Shown: piece by piece, positions 1 to 9,254 of the stretch
Layout of the letters: each line of letters starts with the position of its first letter
Position numbering within the stretch: position 1 is the first letter of the stretch
Source: Chloroflexi bacterium RBG_13_46_14
Lineage (GTDB): Bacteria > Chloroflexota > Dehalococcoidia > Dehalococcoidales > UBA2162
Direction of reading: 5' to 3'
DNA: 18,961 nucleotides
NCBI GenBank assembly: GCA_001796415.1
Contig: MGML01000156.1
Coordinates: 1 to 18,961, forward strand
Translations under genes and position numbers: made by a program
Notes under the pieces: generated by a model
What the model was told of the DNA's origin: nothing
The model's input: the letters and a program-made list of their open reading frames with translations, nothing else
The model's database searches: none

Positions 1-260
1 AGTTGTCCCGTCAGCATTAAACGTGCTACCAATTTATTGACATAATCTCTATTATTAACGGCAACAGAAGAGGATATGAAGGCTCTGCCAGTTACAGCGC
101 GTCGCCTGAGAGTGAGAATATGAGAGGGTTAACGGTACGGTGTATCTTTCATACCTGGTGTCACCCGGGTGAGATCAGTTCTATCCGGCAGATACTTGGT
201 CGCAAACCTCCTCAATTTGTAAACATGTATGACTGGTTGTATACAGGAGAGTAGATATCG
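1..260. other. Upstream intergenic stretch with no supported gene
   Basis: No reading frame here looks like a protein and no tRNA or hairpin terminator stands out. A TTGACA hexamer occurs near position 37, but no good -10 box lies 16-18 bases downstream. The only useful element is an AGGAG at 245-249 ahead of the ATG at 261. Confidence 0.5.
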
Positions 261-1172
261 ATGGATGACAACCGGATGCATGTCTGCCTGGTTTGCCACA
301 CCGAACCTGACGTGTGGGATGGAGGATTCAAATCTATCGATGTTGTGCTTCCTAATTTCTTGAAAGGGATGGAAAAAGTCCGGGATCATCAAGGAAACAA
401 CCCGAAAATTACCTGGTGTCTGACATCGCAGGTAGGAAAACAGCGTCCCGAACCTTTCCTGGAACTGCTGGATTATGGACATGAAATCGGCATTCACAGC
501 CATTATCCCGGAGCTGACGGCAGGCTGGAACACCAGCAGGAAATCAATAAGAACAATCTGGATAAATTTGGAGAATGGCTGCCGGAATTATGCCGAACTT
601 TGACAGACGCTGGTTTCCCGACACCCCGGACACAGGTAACATGGATGTTTGCTTATCGTGACGATATGACACGGGTACTTTCCCAAGCAGGGATCGATAT
701 CGACTGCAGCGAATGCTACGGCGGTACACACTGCCTGCCGGACGGTTTTTTCCTTGCCGACAGCAGGAACAGAAGTAACGGTAAACCATATCGGATGAGT
801 ATGTCCGATCACTGCGTCGAAGGGGATTCTGGAGTGACGGAACTTCCGGTCAGTGGGGGATTTGGTGATTACTGGATTCCGAATAAAGAGGGGGGATTTG
901 TGCACTTTTCTCCGATCGCTTCCGACGATGAAGCTGATAAGATGATAGAGCTATTTAACCGGAGAATCGAAACACTTATTCCGGGTGAAATTGACATATT
1001 TCATATACACTTTCACCTGTATGAATTTCTGCCGCCCGGCGGTCTGGACGAAAGCCGGTTGGATCGGGCTGTGACGATATTGCGGAATATGGCATCGGAT
1101 AAAAGAGTATGTTTTTCGACCGCATCAAATGCAGTGGATGACTGGTTGACATATTACGACACCAGGAATTGA
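261..1172 (+). CDS. Polysaccharide deacetylase-like (NodB-fold) protein
   Basis: A 303-residue protein without signal peptide or membrane segment, so probably cytoplasmic. It resembles the NodB/polysaccharide deacetylase fold: an early acidic motif (HTEPD, residues 13-17), a histidine motif typical of the metal site (GHEIGIHSH, 73-81), an aromatic/arginine segment near 128-134, and a late histidine-rich strand (HIHFH, about 248-252). These match the positions of the catalytic base, zinc ligands and late catalytic histidine of the family, but the spacing is not that of a standard chitooligosaccharide deacetylase, so the substrate cannot be named. The start is supported by AGGAG at 245-249; Met6 (276) is an alternative. 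It stands alone upstream of prfA and gives no pathway context. Confidence 0.6.
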   Translation: MDDNRMHVCLVCHTEPDVWDGGFKSIDVVLPNFLKGMEKVRDHQGNNPKITWCLTSQVGKQRPEPFLELLDYGHEIGIHSHYPGADGRLEHQQEINKNNLDKFGEWLPELCRTLTDAGFPTPRTQVTWMFAYRDDMTRVLSQAGIDIDCSECYGGTHCLPDGFFLADSRNRSNGKPYRMSMSDHCVEGDSGVTELPVSGGFGDYWIPNKEGGFVHFSPIASDDEADKMIELFNRRIETLIPGEIDIFHIHFHLYEFLPPGGLDESRLDRAVTILRNMASDKRVCFSTASNAVDDWLTYYDTRN

Positions 1173-1230
1173 TGGTATGCGAAGCGCTGGCGGTTCTTTC
1201 ACTCAGCAAAGGCGCCCCTGGTTAGCTACT

Positions 1231-1261
1231 TTTACACAGTAGATAATCACACGAGTATACT
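1231..1261 (+). promoter_or_regulatory. Possible promoter for prfA-prmC
   Basis: TTTACA (1231-1236) and TATACT (1256-1261) lie 19 bases apart, or TTACAC with an 18-base spacer. This would give a leader of about 90 bases before prfA. The match is moderate and the spacing slightly long. Confidence 0.3.
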
Positions 1262-1360
1262 AAAGACTTAAACTCTTTCGTAATGAATTTTCACATCACT
1301 GTCCAGGGTCATTTATGGTAAAATAAATCGAATACATAGATAGCAGGAAGAACGTAAAAT

Positions 1361-2431
1361 ATGTGGGAAAAACTGAAGAAAGTTGACAAACGGTACCGGG
1401 AAATTGAGGAAGAAATCGCGCGTCCCGAGGTTGTGATCAATCCTGGTCAGTTACAGAAACTGGCAAAAGAGAGGGCGAGACTCGAAGATGTGGTGAACAT
1501 GTACCGTGAATACGAAGCGACATCGAAATCGCTTGAAGAAACGGAATCGATGCTCGATGACGAACTTGACGATGATATGAGAGAAATGGTGAAGCAGGAG
1601 ATAGCAACCCTTCAGGAGAAGATCGCCGAAATCGAAGAGAATCTGAAAGTTGCCCTGATCCCGAAAGACGAAAACGATGAGAAGGATATCATTATGGAGA
1701 TCCGTGCTGGCGCCGGTGGTAATGAGGCCGGGCTGTTCGCGGCCGACCTTTTCAGGATGTACAGCCGTTATGCACAGGAAAAAGGCTGGAACATAGAGAT
1801 AATCAATATTAACGAGAGTGGAATCGGCGGATTCAAAGAAGTGGTATTCGAAGTTAAAGGTAAACATGTATTCAGCCGGTTAAAGTACGAGAGAGGAGTA
1901 CATCGAGTGCAGCGTGTTCCGGTTACCGAATCCTCCGGCAGAATACATACTTCTACAGCTACCGTTGCTGTTTTACCGGAAGCCGATGAAGTGGACGTGG
2001 ATATAAGTAATGAAGACCTGAGAATCGATATCTATCACAGCGGAGGGGCAGGAGGACAGAACGTAAACAAGGTGGCGACGGCAGTACGCATTACACATAT
2101 TCCCACCGGTATAGTAACAGTGTGCCAGGATGAACGCTCCCAGCTAAGGAATAAAAACAAGGCGATGGCAGTCCTGCGTGCTCGCCTGCTCGATGTCGAG
2201 AAGACGAAACAGGAAGAAGAAATGGGGCAGGAACGACGCTCCCAGCTCGGTACAGGCGACCGCTCTGAAAAGATACGCACCTATAATATTCCGCAGGATC
2301 GCGTAACCGACCACAGGATAGGTTTGAGTCTTCATAATATCGAGGGGATCCTTGAAGGAGACCTGGACGAACTCATAGATGCCCTGGCGACCGACGATAG
2401 TGCCAGGATGCTGCAGGAGCAGCTTGCATGA
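1361..2431 (+). CDS. prfA: Peptide chain release factor 1
   Basis: Recognises UAA and UAG in the ribosomal A site and triggers hydrolysis of peptidyl-tRNA. The 356-residue length is normal for the family. The helical N-terminal domain (about 1-100) is followed by the codon-recognition domain with the RF1 tripeptide in the form PVT (187-189), which separates it from RF2 (SPF). The catalytic GGQ is at 231-233, inside the conserved [12 protein letters not shown] block. An AGGAAG ribosome-binding site sits about 9 bases before the ATG. The stop codon overlaps the start of prmC (ATGA, 2428-2431), so the two are translationally coupled. This pairing makes sense because PrmC methylates the GGQ glutamine. 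As RF1 reads UAG, it is the factor that would act at the amber codon in the downstream lipoprotein gene. Confidence 0.97.
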   Translation: MWEKLKKVDKRYREIEEEIARPEVVINPGQLQKLAKERARLEDVVNMYREYEATSKSLEETESMLDDELDDDMREMVKQEIATLQEKIAEIEENLKVALIPKDENDEKDIIMEIRAGAGGNEAGLFAADLFRMYSRYAQEKGWNIEIININESGIGGFKEVVFEVKGKHVFSRLKYERGVHRVQRVPVTESSGRIHTSTATVAVLPEADEVDVDISNEDLRIDIYHSGGAGGQNVNKVATAVRITHIPTGIVTVCQDERSQLRNKNKAMAVLRARLLDVEKTKQEEEMGQERRSQLGTGDRSEKIRTYNIPQDRVTDHRIGLSLHNIEGILEGDLDELIDALATDDSARMLQEQLA

Positions 2432-3288
2432 ACCTCCGGCAGGCTATAAGAGAAGCTAAAGAAACACTTTCAGCTGCCGATATCGATGATGCGTTACTTG
2501 AATCCGAAGTACTTCTTATGCATTCCCTCAAGATAGACAGGGTAAAGCTTTACATCGACATCGACAGCGAACTAACACCGCAGCAATACGAGGGATTTTT
2601 AACGCTCTTTCAACGACGGCTTACAGGCGAACCGTCAGCCTATATCACAGGGAACCGGGAATTCTATGACCTGGACTTCTTCGTAAATCAGGATGTACTG
2701 ATACCAAGGCCGGAAACCGAACTCCTGGTTGAAAAAGCGATAGATGTGGCGAAAAAACGGTCGTACAAAACCATCGTCGACACAGGAACAGGCTCCGGAG
2801 TAGTAGCCATCTGCCTGTCGTTAAACCTGCCTGAAGCCGTAGTCTATGCGACGGATATATCAGCTCCGGCTCTCGAGGTAGCATCCATGAATTGCCAGAG
2901 GCATAGAGTTGAGGACAGGGTAACTTTACTGTGTGGTAATTTACTGGAACCGCTTCCGGAACCAGTCGACATGATAGTGGCTAATCTGCCGTATGTAACA
3001 GATTTGGATATTCGACAGGTAAACACCGCCGGTCATGAACCAGAAACTGCTCTTAACGGTGGAAAAGACGGACTGGAATACATAATAGCGATTGTCGCGC
3101 AGTCCGTAAGCAAGTTGTTGCGGGGCGGATCGATCCTGCTTGAAGTAGGTGAGGGGCAGAGTCAGGCAGCATCAAGGCAGTTAAGGGGAATATACCCGTA
3201 CGGCGGGGTAAATATATATCGTGATTTCGCCGGAATAGAAAGAGTAGTGAGTCTATCTCTTCCTCAGGAAACTCGCTTAATTTCTTGA
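2428..3288 (+). CDS. prmC: Release factor glutamine N5-methyltransferase
   Basis: SAM-dependent enzyme that methylates the glutamine of the GGQ motif in RF1/RF2. 286 residues, usual for HemK/PrmC. The N-terminal helical substrate domain covers about 1-75, with the family signature IPRPETE at 92-98. The SAM-binding loop is DTGTGSG (118-124). The catalytic tetrapeptide, NPPY in most of the family, reads NLPY here (186-189). A C-terminal EVGEGQ segment is present as expected. The ATG overlaps the prfA stop. The product assignment is secure from context and motifs; the Leu in the active-site motif is the one oddity. Confidence 0.95.
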   Translation: MNLRQAIREAKETLSAADIDDALLESEVLLMHSLKIDRVKLYIDIDSELTPQQYEGFLTLFQRRLTGEPSAYITGNREFYDLDFFVNQDVLIPRPETELLVEKAIDVAKKRSYKTIVDTGTGSGVVAICLSLNLPEAVVYATDISAPALEVASMNCQRHRVEDRVTLLCGNLLEPLPEPVDMIVANLPYVTDLDIRQVNTAGHEPETALNGGKDGLEYIIAIVAQSVSKLLRGGSILLEVGEGQSQAASRQLRGIYPYGGVNIYRDFAGIERVVSLSLPQETRLIS

Positions 3289-3314
3289 CGCGTATCATTC
3301 AATATTGCTATTAT
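3285..3314 (+). promoter_or_regulatory. Probable sigma70-type promoter of etfBA
   Basis: TTGACG (3285-3290), an 18-base spacer and TATTAT (3309-3314). The -35 box overlaps the prmC stop codon. Initiation would fall about 40 bases before the etfB start, which is consistent with a separate transcription unit. Confidence 0.55.
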
Positions 3315-3366
3315 TCTCTTGGGTCGTTTTCCCATTTATTATTAATCTTAAAGGAGTATGTCTGCT

Positions 3367-4167
3367 ATGAACATGATTGTGTGCTGTAAGCAGGTAGTTG
3401 ACCCGGAGGCTCCACCGGCGAGTTTCAGGGTTGATGCTTCCGCGAACAAAGTTATTCCCCCGCAGGGAATTCCGCCGGTAATCAGTCCTTTCGATGAGAA
3501 TGCTCTCGAAGCGGCGCTTAAGATAAAAGACGCCCAGGGCGGTAAGATCACCGTGATATCACTTGGCAATAATTTACTGCGGGATGTAGTAAAGAAACCT
3601 TTGTCGATGGGTGCCGACGAACTAGTACTACTCGAAGATGAAGCCTACGCTGAAGGCGATGCCTGGTCGGTCGCGTATGCGATAGCCAGCGCGATCAAGA
3701 AAATTGGCGAATATGATCTGATTTTCTGCGGTCGACAGGCCGCTGACTGGGATAACGGTCAGGTTGGTTCGGGCATTGCCGAGATACTGGGACTGCCCAG
3801 TGTTACCCTGGCTAAGAAAATTGAGCCGGAAGACGGCAAGGCAAAAGTGGAACGGGTTACAGCCGATGGTTACGATGTTATCGAGGTATCTCTTCCTGCC
3901 GTAATTACTGTGAGTAATGAACTTGGTGAAGCCAGGTACCCCACAATCAAGGGAATTATGGCTGCCAAGAAGAAGGAACCCATCGTTTGGAAACCTGCTG
4001 ATATAGAGGTCGATGCAGGTAAAATCGGAGCATCAGGCAGACGTACGAAGCTGCTCAAGTTATTCCAACCGATCCGGGAAGGCAAGTGCGAGATTATCGA
4101 GGGAGAAAGTCCCGAGGAAGCGGCGGAAAAACTGGCGACGAAACTCAGGGAAGTAAAGGTATTATAA
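3367..4167 (+). CDS. etfB: Electron transfer flavoprotein, beta subunit
   Basis: Beta subunit of the soluble flavoprotein heterodimer that passes electrons between dehydrogenases and a quinone reductase or other acceptor. The N-terminus (MNMIVCCKQVVDPE) is the classical EtfB opening, and the central block ISPFDENALEAALK followed by CGRQAADWDNGQVG matches the AMP/nucleotide-binding core. I place the start at 3367, ten bases after AAGGAG (3351-3356); an in-frame ATG at 3358 is only one base from that site and is less likely. etfA follows 58 bases later with its own strong ribosome-binding site. No acyl-CoA dehydrogenase or ETF:quinone oxidoreductase is visible in the window, so the electron donor and acceptor cannot be named, nor can bifurcating activity be judged. 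Confidence 0.93.
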   Translation: MNMIVCCKQVVDPEAPPASFRVDASANKVIPPQGIPPVISPFDENALEAALKIKDAQGGKITVISLGNNLLRDVVKKPLSMGADELVLLEDEAYAEGDAWSVAYAIASAIKKIGEYDLIFCGRQAADWDNGQVGSGIAEILGLPSVTLAKKIEPEDGKAKVERVTADGYDVIEVSLPAVITVSNELGEARYPTIKGIMAAKKKEPIVWKPADIEVDAGKIGASGRRTKLLKLFQPIREGKCEIIEGESPEEAAEKLATKLREVKVL

Positions 4168-4225
4168 AACTGAAATTTACTGATCCCGGAAATGAATCCC
4201 GGGCAGTATTACAGGAGGAAAACAG

Positions 4226-5221
4226 ATGGCAGATAATAAAGGAGTAATGATACTCGGAGAGGTTATCGAGGGAAACCTGAGTTCCATATCCACAGAGTTG
4301 CTGGGATGCGGAAGAAAACTGGCCGATGAACTTGGGCAGGGACTGAGTGCGCTTCTTATAGGGAGTGCGGTCAGCGGTTGGGCACGGGAAGCGATTACTT
4401 ATGGCGCCGATAAGGTATATGTGGTCGAAGATCCGTTGCTTGGAGATTACCAGGCGGACTCTTATGTTTTGGCATCTGAGAAAGCTGCTAAAGAAGTGAA
4501 TCCTTCCATACTCTTAATGGGACAGACTGAGGTAGGGAGTGATATTGCGGCACGCCTGGCTTTCAGACTGGAAACCGCGGCGGTACTGGACTGTGTAGCC
4601 CTGGAGATAGACCCTGATTCGAAAAGACTGCTGCAGACGAAGCCGGTGTATGGCGGAAATGCACAGGCGATATATGTGACTGATACCGATCCCCAGATCG
4701 CGACGGTCAGGGCTAAGTCGATGACTCCACTTGCGAAAGATGATTCGAGACAGGGTGAAGTAATAAATATTGACGCCGGTCTTGACGCTTCAGCAATCAG
4801 AACCAGAATCCTGGATAAAGTGAAAGAAGAAGTTGAGGGCGTTAAGTTAGAAGATGCTACCGTGATAATCACCGGTGGTCGAGGTATTGGTGGAGAAGAA
4901 GGATTCAAGCAACTCGAAGAACTGGCCAGGTTGATGAAAGGCGCCGTTGGCGCAAGTCGCCCCGCCTGTGACAATGGATGGATGCCTGATAAGGCACAGG
5001 TAGGTCTTACCGGTAAAATCGTTACGCCTGATCTTTATATAGCGGTAGGCGTCTCCGGTGCCAGCCAGCATATGGCGGGATGCTCCGGATCGAAAACTAT
5101 CGTAGCGATAAACAAGGATTCCGAGGCGAATATATTCCGAATGGCCCATTACGGAGTCGTCGGTGACTGGAAGAAGATACTGCCGGCTTTCAAGGAAAAG
5201 ATTAAGGAACTAATTTCATAA
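4226..5221 (+). CDS. etfA: Electron transfer flavoprotein, alpha subunit
   Basis: FAD-carrying subunit of the ETF heterodimer. 331 residues, in the normal range. The N-terminal alpha/beta domain covers about 1-200. The conserved FAD-binding C-terminal domain shows GGRGIGGEEGF (about 213-223), ASRPACDNGWMP, then QVGLTGK, VGVSGASQHMAG and VAINKDSEANIF, all in family order. A strong AGGAGG precedes the ATG. It is co-transcribed with etfB and is the last gene of the unit, ending 19 bases before a hairpin terminator. Nothing appears truncated. Confidence 0.95.
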   Translation: MADNKGVMILGEVIEGNLSSISTELLGCGRKLADELGQGLSALLIGSAVSGWAREAITYGADKVYVVEDPLLGDYQADSYVLASEKAAKEVNPSILLMGQTEVGSDIAARLAFRLETAAVLDCVALEIDPDSKRLLQTKPVYGGNAQAIYVTDTDPQIATVRAKSMTPLAKDDSRQGEVINIDAGLDASAIRTRILDKVKEEVEGVKLEDATVIITGGRGIGGEEGFKQLEELARLMKGAVGASRPACDNGWMPDKAQVGLTGKIVTPDLYIAVGVSGASQHMAGCSGSKTIVAINKDSEANIFRMAHYGVVGDWKKILPAFKEKIKELIS

Positions 5222-5240
5222 ATTATATCTCACGGGTAAA

Positions 5241-5274
5241 AAAAGAGAGCCACGGATATTCGTGACTCTCTTTT
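5241..5274. terminator. Bidirectional intrinsic terminator between etfA and the EF-G paralogue
   Basis: Arms 5241-5254 and 5261-5274 pair as AAAAGAGAG, one C-A mismatch, CACG around a six-base loop. The A-run on one side and T-run on the other make it usable from both strands. It lies between the convergent ends of etfA (plus) and the EF-G paralogue (minus). Confidence 0.8.
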
Positions 5275-5302
5275 AGTTTCAGTATTAGCAAAGGTATGGA
5301 TA

Positions 5303-7366
5303 TTAGCCTTCCTTCTCAGCCTGTCTATGAGCGATGACTTTCTGAGAATTCGTCACCGGCATTGGCTGGTAGTGGCTGAATTCCATTGTGAAGGTACCCT
5401 TGCCCTGGGTAATGGACTTCAGGTCGATGGCGTACCGCTGAATCTCAGCCAGTGGTGCCTGTGCCTGGATAACGTTCATTCCGTTTGAAGGGTTCATACC
5501 CTGGAGCTGGGCACGCTTGGTATTCAGATCACCGATAATATCTCCTGTATAATCTTCGGGAACAGTTATTGTTACGTTCATTATCGGCTCAAGAATGATG
5601 GGATTCGCGTCGGCCATACCTTTCTTGAAGGCTCCTGAACCCGCAATCTTGAAACAGATCTCAGAAGAATCGACCGGATGGAAACTGCCGTCATACACAG
5701 CTATCTTGATATCGGTGGCCGGGTAACGCGCCAGGACTCCCTCGTTCAGGGCTTCCTTTACTCCCTTTTCAACTGCCGGGATATAGTTCCTGGGTATGCG
5801 TCCACCGACGACTTGATCAACAAACTCGGTACCGCTTCCGACAGGTAACGGTTCGAGTCTTAATAGGACATGACCATACTGACCATGTCCACCAGTCTGT
5901 TTCTTGTGTTTGTATTCTGCCTGCACGGTTGCTGTAATAGTTTCACGGTATGGAACCTTAGGAGTCTCAAGTAATATATTGACGCCGAATTTTCTCTGGA
6001 TTTCTTCGGCGGCAACATCGAGTTGAGTTTCACCCATTCCGGACAGAATAGTTTCACCGGTTTCGGTATCGCGGCGTACATGCATGGTAGGTTCTTCTTC
6101 TACAAGCCTGGTAAGGGCAGGCCCAAGTTTATCGAGGTCAGCTTTGGTCTTGGGATAAACAGCCTGGGAGAAGACCGGATTGGGGAATGTAATAGGTGCC
6201 AGTTTAACAGGTTTATCCTGCGTACACAGCGTATCGCCGGTGCTGGTTAAGCTCAACTTGGCTACACCGCCGATATCTCCTGTCGGTATCTCGGTTGCCG
6301 CTTCCTGTGTTTTTCCTCTCAGAGTGAATATCTGGCCGATACGTTCGGATTCCTGGCGGTTGGAATTATAGACCTGAGAATTACTCTTAAAAACACCATT
6401 GTAAACCCTGAAGTAGGTAAGTTTACCGACATATGGATCTGCCGTAGTCTTAAATACAAGCGCGGCAAGAGGTGAATCCTTTCCTGGTTTAACCATTTCC
6501 TGTTCACCCGATTTGTTTATCATAGCTACTTCCGACTCTACCGGAGAAGGAAGATATTCTTTGACAGCGTCAAGTAACTGTCTGATACCGATATTCTTCG
6601 TCCCGGAACCGGCCAGTATGGGTACAACCTTTCTGGCAGCGACACTCTGCCTGAGACCATTGTTCAGTTCTTCCATGCTGAGAACTTCACCGCCAAGATA
6701 TTTTTCCAGGAGTGTATCATCGAATTCAGCCGCGGCTTCTATCAGCTTCTCGCGGTAGGTTTCTACCTGGTTCTGCATATCCGCCGGGACTTCACCCTCT
6801 TGACCCTCGGTGCCGGTATAACTCTTCAACGTAAGTAAGTCGACCACGCCCTGGAAATTAGCCTGGGAACCTATAGGCAGTTGAATAGGTACACAATGGA
6901 TACCGAACTTCTCCTGCAGTTCGGTAACGGTACGGATAAAATCGACATTCTCGCGGTCCATTTTATTGATGAAGAGAAAACGTGGTAAACCGGCTTCTTC
7001 ACAGTCATCCCATCTCTGTTGAGTCCCGACTTCAATACCGGAGGCTGCGCAGACGACAATCACCGCGCTTTCGCAGACTCTCATACCTGCTTTTACCTCG
7101 GCTATGAAATCCGAGTATCCCGGAGTATCAATGATATTAATTTTCGTATCTGCCCACTCACAGAGTAGTACTGAGAGATGTATACTGATATTATGCTTTG
7201 CTTCCGCTTCGTCATAATCTGAGGTCGTCGTACCGTTTTCAACCTTACCTAACCGGTTTATTGCGCCGCTGTCGAACAGGGCGGCTTCTGATATCGATGT
7301 TTTACCAGCCCCATTATGTGACAGTAGAACAACATTACGGATGTTTTCGGGTGCATATTGGTTCAT
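5303..7366 (-). CDS. Elongation factor G-like GTPase (EF-G2 type)
   Basis: Translational GTPase of 687 residues with the full EF-G domain order: G domain, domain II (about 300-390), then domains III-V ending in the family's FTMEFSHYQPMP segment. The GTP-binding motifs are HNGAGKT (17-23), DTPG (80-83) and NKMD (134-137). The P-loop has Ser16 where a Gly or Ala is usual. The sequence around switch I (GTTTSDYDEAEAKHNIS) and the short G domain resemble the EF-G2 group of paralogues rather than the canonical factor encoded next to rpsL/rpsG/tuf. No ribosomal protein genes flank it here. AGGTG lies ahead of the ATG, and it has its own promoter at 7395-7423. Its exact job is unproven; EF-G2 proteins may have a specialised or stress-related role in ribosome function. 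Confidence 0.88.
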   Translation of the reverse strand: MNQYAPENIRNVVLLSHNGAGKTSISEAALFDSGAINRLGKVENGTTTSDYDEAEAKHNISIHLSVLLCEWADTKINIIDTPGYSDFIAEVKAGMRVCESAVIVVCAASGIEVGTQQRWDDCEEAGLPRFLFINKMDRENVDFIRTVTELQEKFGIHCVPIQLPIGSQANFQGVVDLLTLKSYTGTEGQEGEVPADMQNQVETYREKLIEAAAEFDDTLLEKYLGGEVLSMEELNNGLRQSVAARKVVPILAGSGTKNIGIRQLLDAVKEYLPSPVESEVAMINKSGEQEMVKPGKDSPLAALVFKTTADPYVGKLTYFRVYNGVFKSNSQVYNSNRQESERIGQIFTLRGKTQEAATEIPTGDIGGVAKLSLTSTGDTLCTQDKPVKLAPITFPNPVFSQAVYPKTKADLDKLGPALTRLVEEEPTMHVRRDTETGETILSGMGETQLDVAAEEIQRKFGVNILLETPKVPYRETITATVQAEYKHKKQTGGHGQYGHVLLRLEPLPVGSGTEFVDQVVGGRIPRNYIPAVEKGVKEALNEGVLARYPATDIKIAVYDGSFHPVDSSEICFKIAGSGAFKKGMADANPIILEPIMNVTITVPEDYTGDIIGDLNTKRAQLQGMNPSNGMNVIQAQAPLAEIQRYAIDLKSITQGKGTFTMEFSHYQPMPVTNSQKVIAHRQAEKEG

Positions 7367-7394
7367 TTTTCACCTACTACGTTTATTCTTTTTC

Positions 7395-7423
7395 ATTATA
7401 GTCTTTGTACATACGCACAGCAA
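7395..7423 (-). promoter_or_regulatory. Probable promoter of the EF-G paralogue
   Basis: On the minus strand, TTGCTG (7423-7418), a 17-base spacer and a perfect TATAAT (7400-7395). Initiation would be about 20 bases before the start codon. The EF-G paralogue can therefore be transcribed independently of the upstream spoIIM-like gene. Confidence 0.6.
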
Positions 7424-7442
7424 GTATAAAAGGCTCTCGCGA

Positions 7443-8003
7443 TCAGGCTATATGATCTAAAATAACAGGTGTAACAAACGTTTCTATTATGGCTGCTGCA
7501 AGGAAAAGACCGGCAGATATTGCAAGATATTTCAGGTTGTTTTTTAGATTAGACATTATGATATCTCGCCTGTCTTTACCGAATGTTCCCTGGAGAACAG
7601 CGATTCCGAAACTTAAAGCAACTGCTTCCCCCATTATCAGTGCCGGGAGTTCAAGTATGCCGTGTGGAAGAAGCCCGGCCAGCAGGAACGGGAGAGACTC
7701 CTCTTCCATGATTATTGCCGATACCAGACCGATTACCCCGCCGTTGATAACGAGAGTGATAACAGGGAAGATACATAATAATGGACTTAATATAAAGCTC
7801 AACACTATAACAGAGATGTTTTTCAGTAGTATGAATACAAAAACAGCAATCTGCGGGAGCGGAGCTATAATTCCCGCCATTTCATCCAGGGCTGCGGCTT
7901 CTGCCAGAAAAAAACCTGCACCTTCGGTGGGGATTATCAATCCGAGAAGCAGGCCGAAAATAAACAGTATGGCAGAGATAAAAAGCCACTTTCTGTAATT
8001 CAT
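7443..8003 (-). CDS. SpoIIM-like (stage II sporulation protein M family) membrane protein
   Basis: A 186-residue integral membrane protein with an N-terminal membrane helix (about 5-25), two or three central helices (about 45-105), the conserved LLPHGILELPALIMGEA motif (about 112-128) and a C-terminal helix (about 158-180). That LPHG-x-ELPA motif is the hallmark of the SpoIIM/DUF95 family. In Bacillus SpoIIM takes part in forespore engulfment, but the family is common in non-sporulating bacteria where its role is unknown, and nothing else here suggests sporulation. Its ATG abuts the nitroreductase stop with no gap, so the two are probably translated from one message. Confidence 0.82.
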   Translation of the reverse strand: MNYRKWLFISAILFIFGLLLGLIIPTEGAGFFLAEAAALDEMAGIIAPLPQIAVFVFILLKNISVIVLSFILSPLLCIFPVITLVINGGVIGLVSAIIMEEESLPFLLAGLLPHGILELPALIMGEAVALSFGIAVLQGTFGKDRRDIIMSNLKNNLKYLAISAGLFLAAAIIETFVTPVILDHIA

Positions 8004-8561
8004 CTAGCCGCCAAATTTCTCATTGAATACGATTTCCGACAACTCTTTCCTGGGGACAGTTCCGGGTGTTTCATCGGGATAACCGAGTGGGGTCATCGCT
8101 ACCACGCAGAAACCTTTCGTCACTCCAAGAATTTCAGCGACTTTCCGTGCGTCGAATAGTCCCAGGTGGACTGTTCCGAGTCCCAGTGAGTGGGCTTCCA
8201 GGACCAAATTCTGCATGGCAAGGGCGACATCATACATATACCAGTCACCCTTGTCGGTGGCGAAATCACCTGCGTTTTGTCCGGATTTACCTAGTTCAGC
8301 ACAAGCGACGATAAGGACCGGTGCTTGCTTGATTGCGTTTGCACTGGGATTTTCACCGGATCTGCCGCTGATCATACAATCGGCAATTTCTGACCTGGTA
8401 CTATTGTCACGTACCACTACGAACCGCCAGCACTGGGTGTTCTTCCAGGAAGGCGCCCACCTGGCTGCTTCGAGTACCTTTCCGAGAGTTTCCTCATCGA
8501 TAGGATCTGATTTCATTCTGCGGATACTCCGCCGGTTCATTATTGCTTCGGATATTTCCAT
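8004..8561 (-). CDS. Nitroreductase family FMN-dependent oxidoreductase
   Basis: A 185-residue flavoprotein of the nitroreductase fold. The N-terminal FMN phosphate-binding motif RRSIRRM (10-16) is followed by the conserved helix and APSWKNTQCWRFVVV (about 36-50), and later by the segment LEAHSLGLGTVHLGLFD and a C-terminal PLGYPDE motif, all in the standard order. These enzymes use NAD(P)H to reduce nitro compounds, quinones, flavins or other acceptors; the physiological substrate cannot be read from sequence. AAAGGA precedes the ATG. It lies 29 bases after pcm and directly abuts the SpoIIM-like gene, placing it in the minus-strand operon that starts at xerD. Confidence 0.9.
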   Translation of the reverse strand: MEISEAIMNRRSIRRMKSDPIDEETLGKVLEAARWAPSWKNTQCWRFVVVRDNSTRSEIADCMISGRSGENPSANAIKQAPVLIVACAELGKSGQNAGDFATDKGDWYMYDVALAMQNLVLEAHSLGLGTVHLGLFDARKVAEILGVTKGFCVVAMTPLGYPDETPGTVPRKELSEIVFNEKFGG

Positions 8562-8590
8562 TTATTTTCCTTTCAGTGTTCTCTTATACT

Positions 8591-9226
8591 TTATTCGTCC
8601 CAGGCTCCTTTACCTATCAGCGATACGAAGCGACAACCTCCAAGGTTTTGTATCTTGTTTTTAGTCTTCTGCCTCGTAACTTTCACGAGTTCCTGAATGT
8701 GGCGTGATCCAACGGGTATAACGAGTATACCATCAAATTTAAGCTGGGCTATCAGGTCGGGTGGCACCTCAGGAGCTCCCGCTGTGGTAATTATCGCGTC
8801 ATATGGAGCTTCCTGAGGCCAGCCAAGTGTTTTTCCTGCAACGTGAACGCTTACATTGGTATATCCCAGTTTATTCAATAAGGTGCCGGCGGCGTCAGCA
8901 AGTTCCGGCAGGCGCTCTACGGAAATGACGGTATCTGCGAGTTCGGCAAGAATTGCTGTCTGATATCCGCTTCCTGTACCGATTTCCAGAACCTTTTCTT
9001 TTCCGGTAAGTTCCAGGGCTTCGGTCATTATTGCGACGATTAATGGCTGCGAAATGGTCTGATTCAGCCCGATAGGAAGGGGTCTGTCTTCATAGGCTAA
9101 ATGTTGCAGGTCCGGTGACACGAATTTCTCCCGCGGTACACGGGACATGGCATCAATTACTCGTTTGTCACGGATTTCAGCGCCGATACGGCTTATCAGT
9201 CTTTCTCTCGATTTTTCAAAATCCAT
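8591..9226 (-). CDS. pcm: Protein-L-isoaspartate O-methyltransferase
   Basis: SAM-dependent repair enzyme that methylates isoaspartyl residues in aged proteins so that they revert to aspartate. 211 residues, normal length. The family core is intact: VPREKFV near the N-terminus, the NQTISQP substrate loop, the SAM-binding EIGTGSGYQTAILAEL segment, and VIPVGSRHIQELVKVTR near the C-terminus. No good ribosome-binding site is visible ahead of this ATG, so expression may depend on coupling to the gene 28 bases upstream. It belongs to the minus-strand run beginning with xerD. Confidence 0.94.
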   Translation of the reverse strand: MDFEKSRERLISRIGAEIRDKRVIDAMSRVPREKFVSPDLQHLAYEDRPLPIGLNQTISQPLIVAIMTEALELTGKEKVLEIGTGSGYQTAILAELADTVISVERLPELADAAGTLLNKLGYTNVSVHVAGKTLGWPQEAPYDAIITTAGAPEVPPDLIAQLKFDGILVIPVGSRHIQELVKVTRQKTKNKIQNLGGCRFVSLIGKGAWDE

Positions 9227-9254
9227 GACGGGACCATAAAAATTATGCAGTCAA

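Noticed and set aside
4462..4974. 170-codon minus-strand frame inside etfA
   Set aside because: Fully antisense to a clear etfA; Ser/Pro-rich translation typical of a shadow frame.
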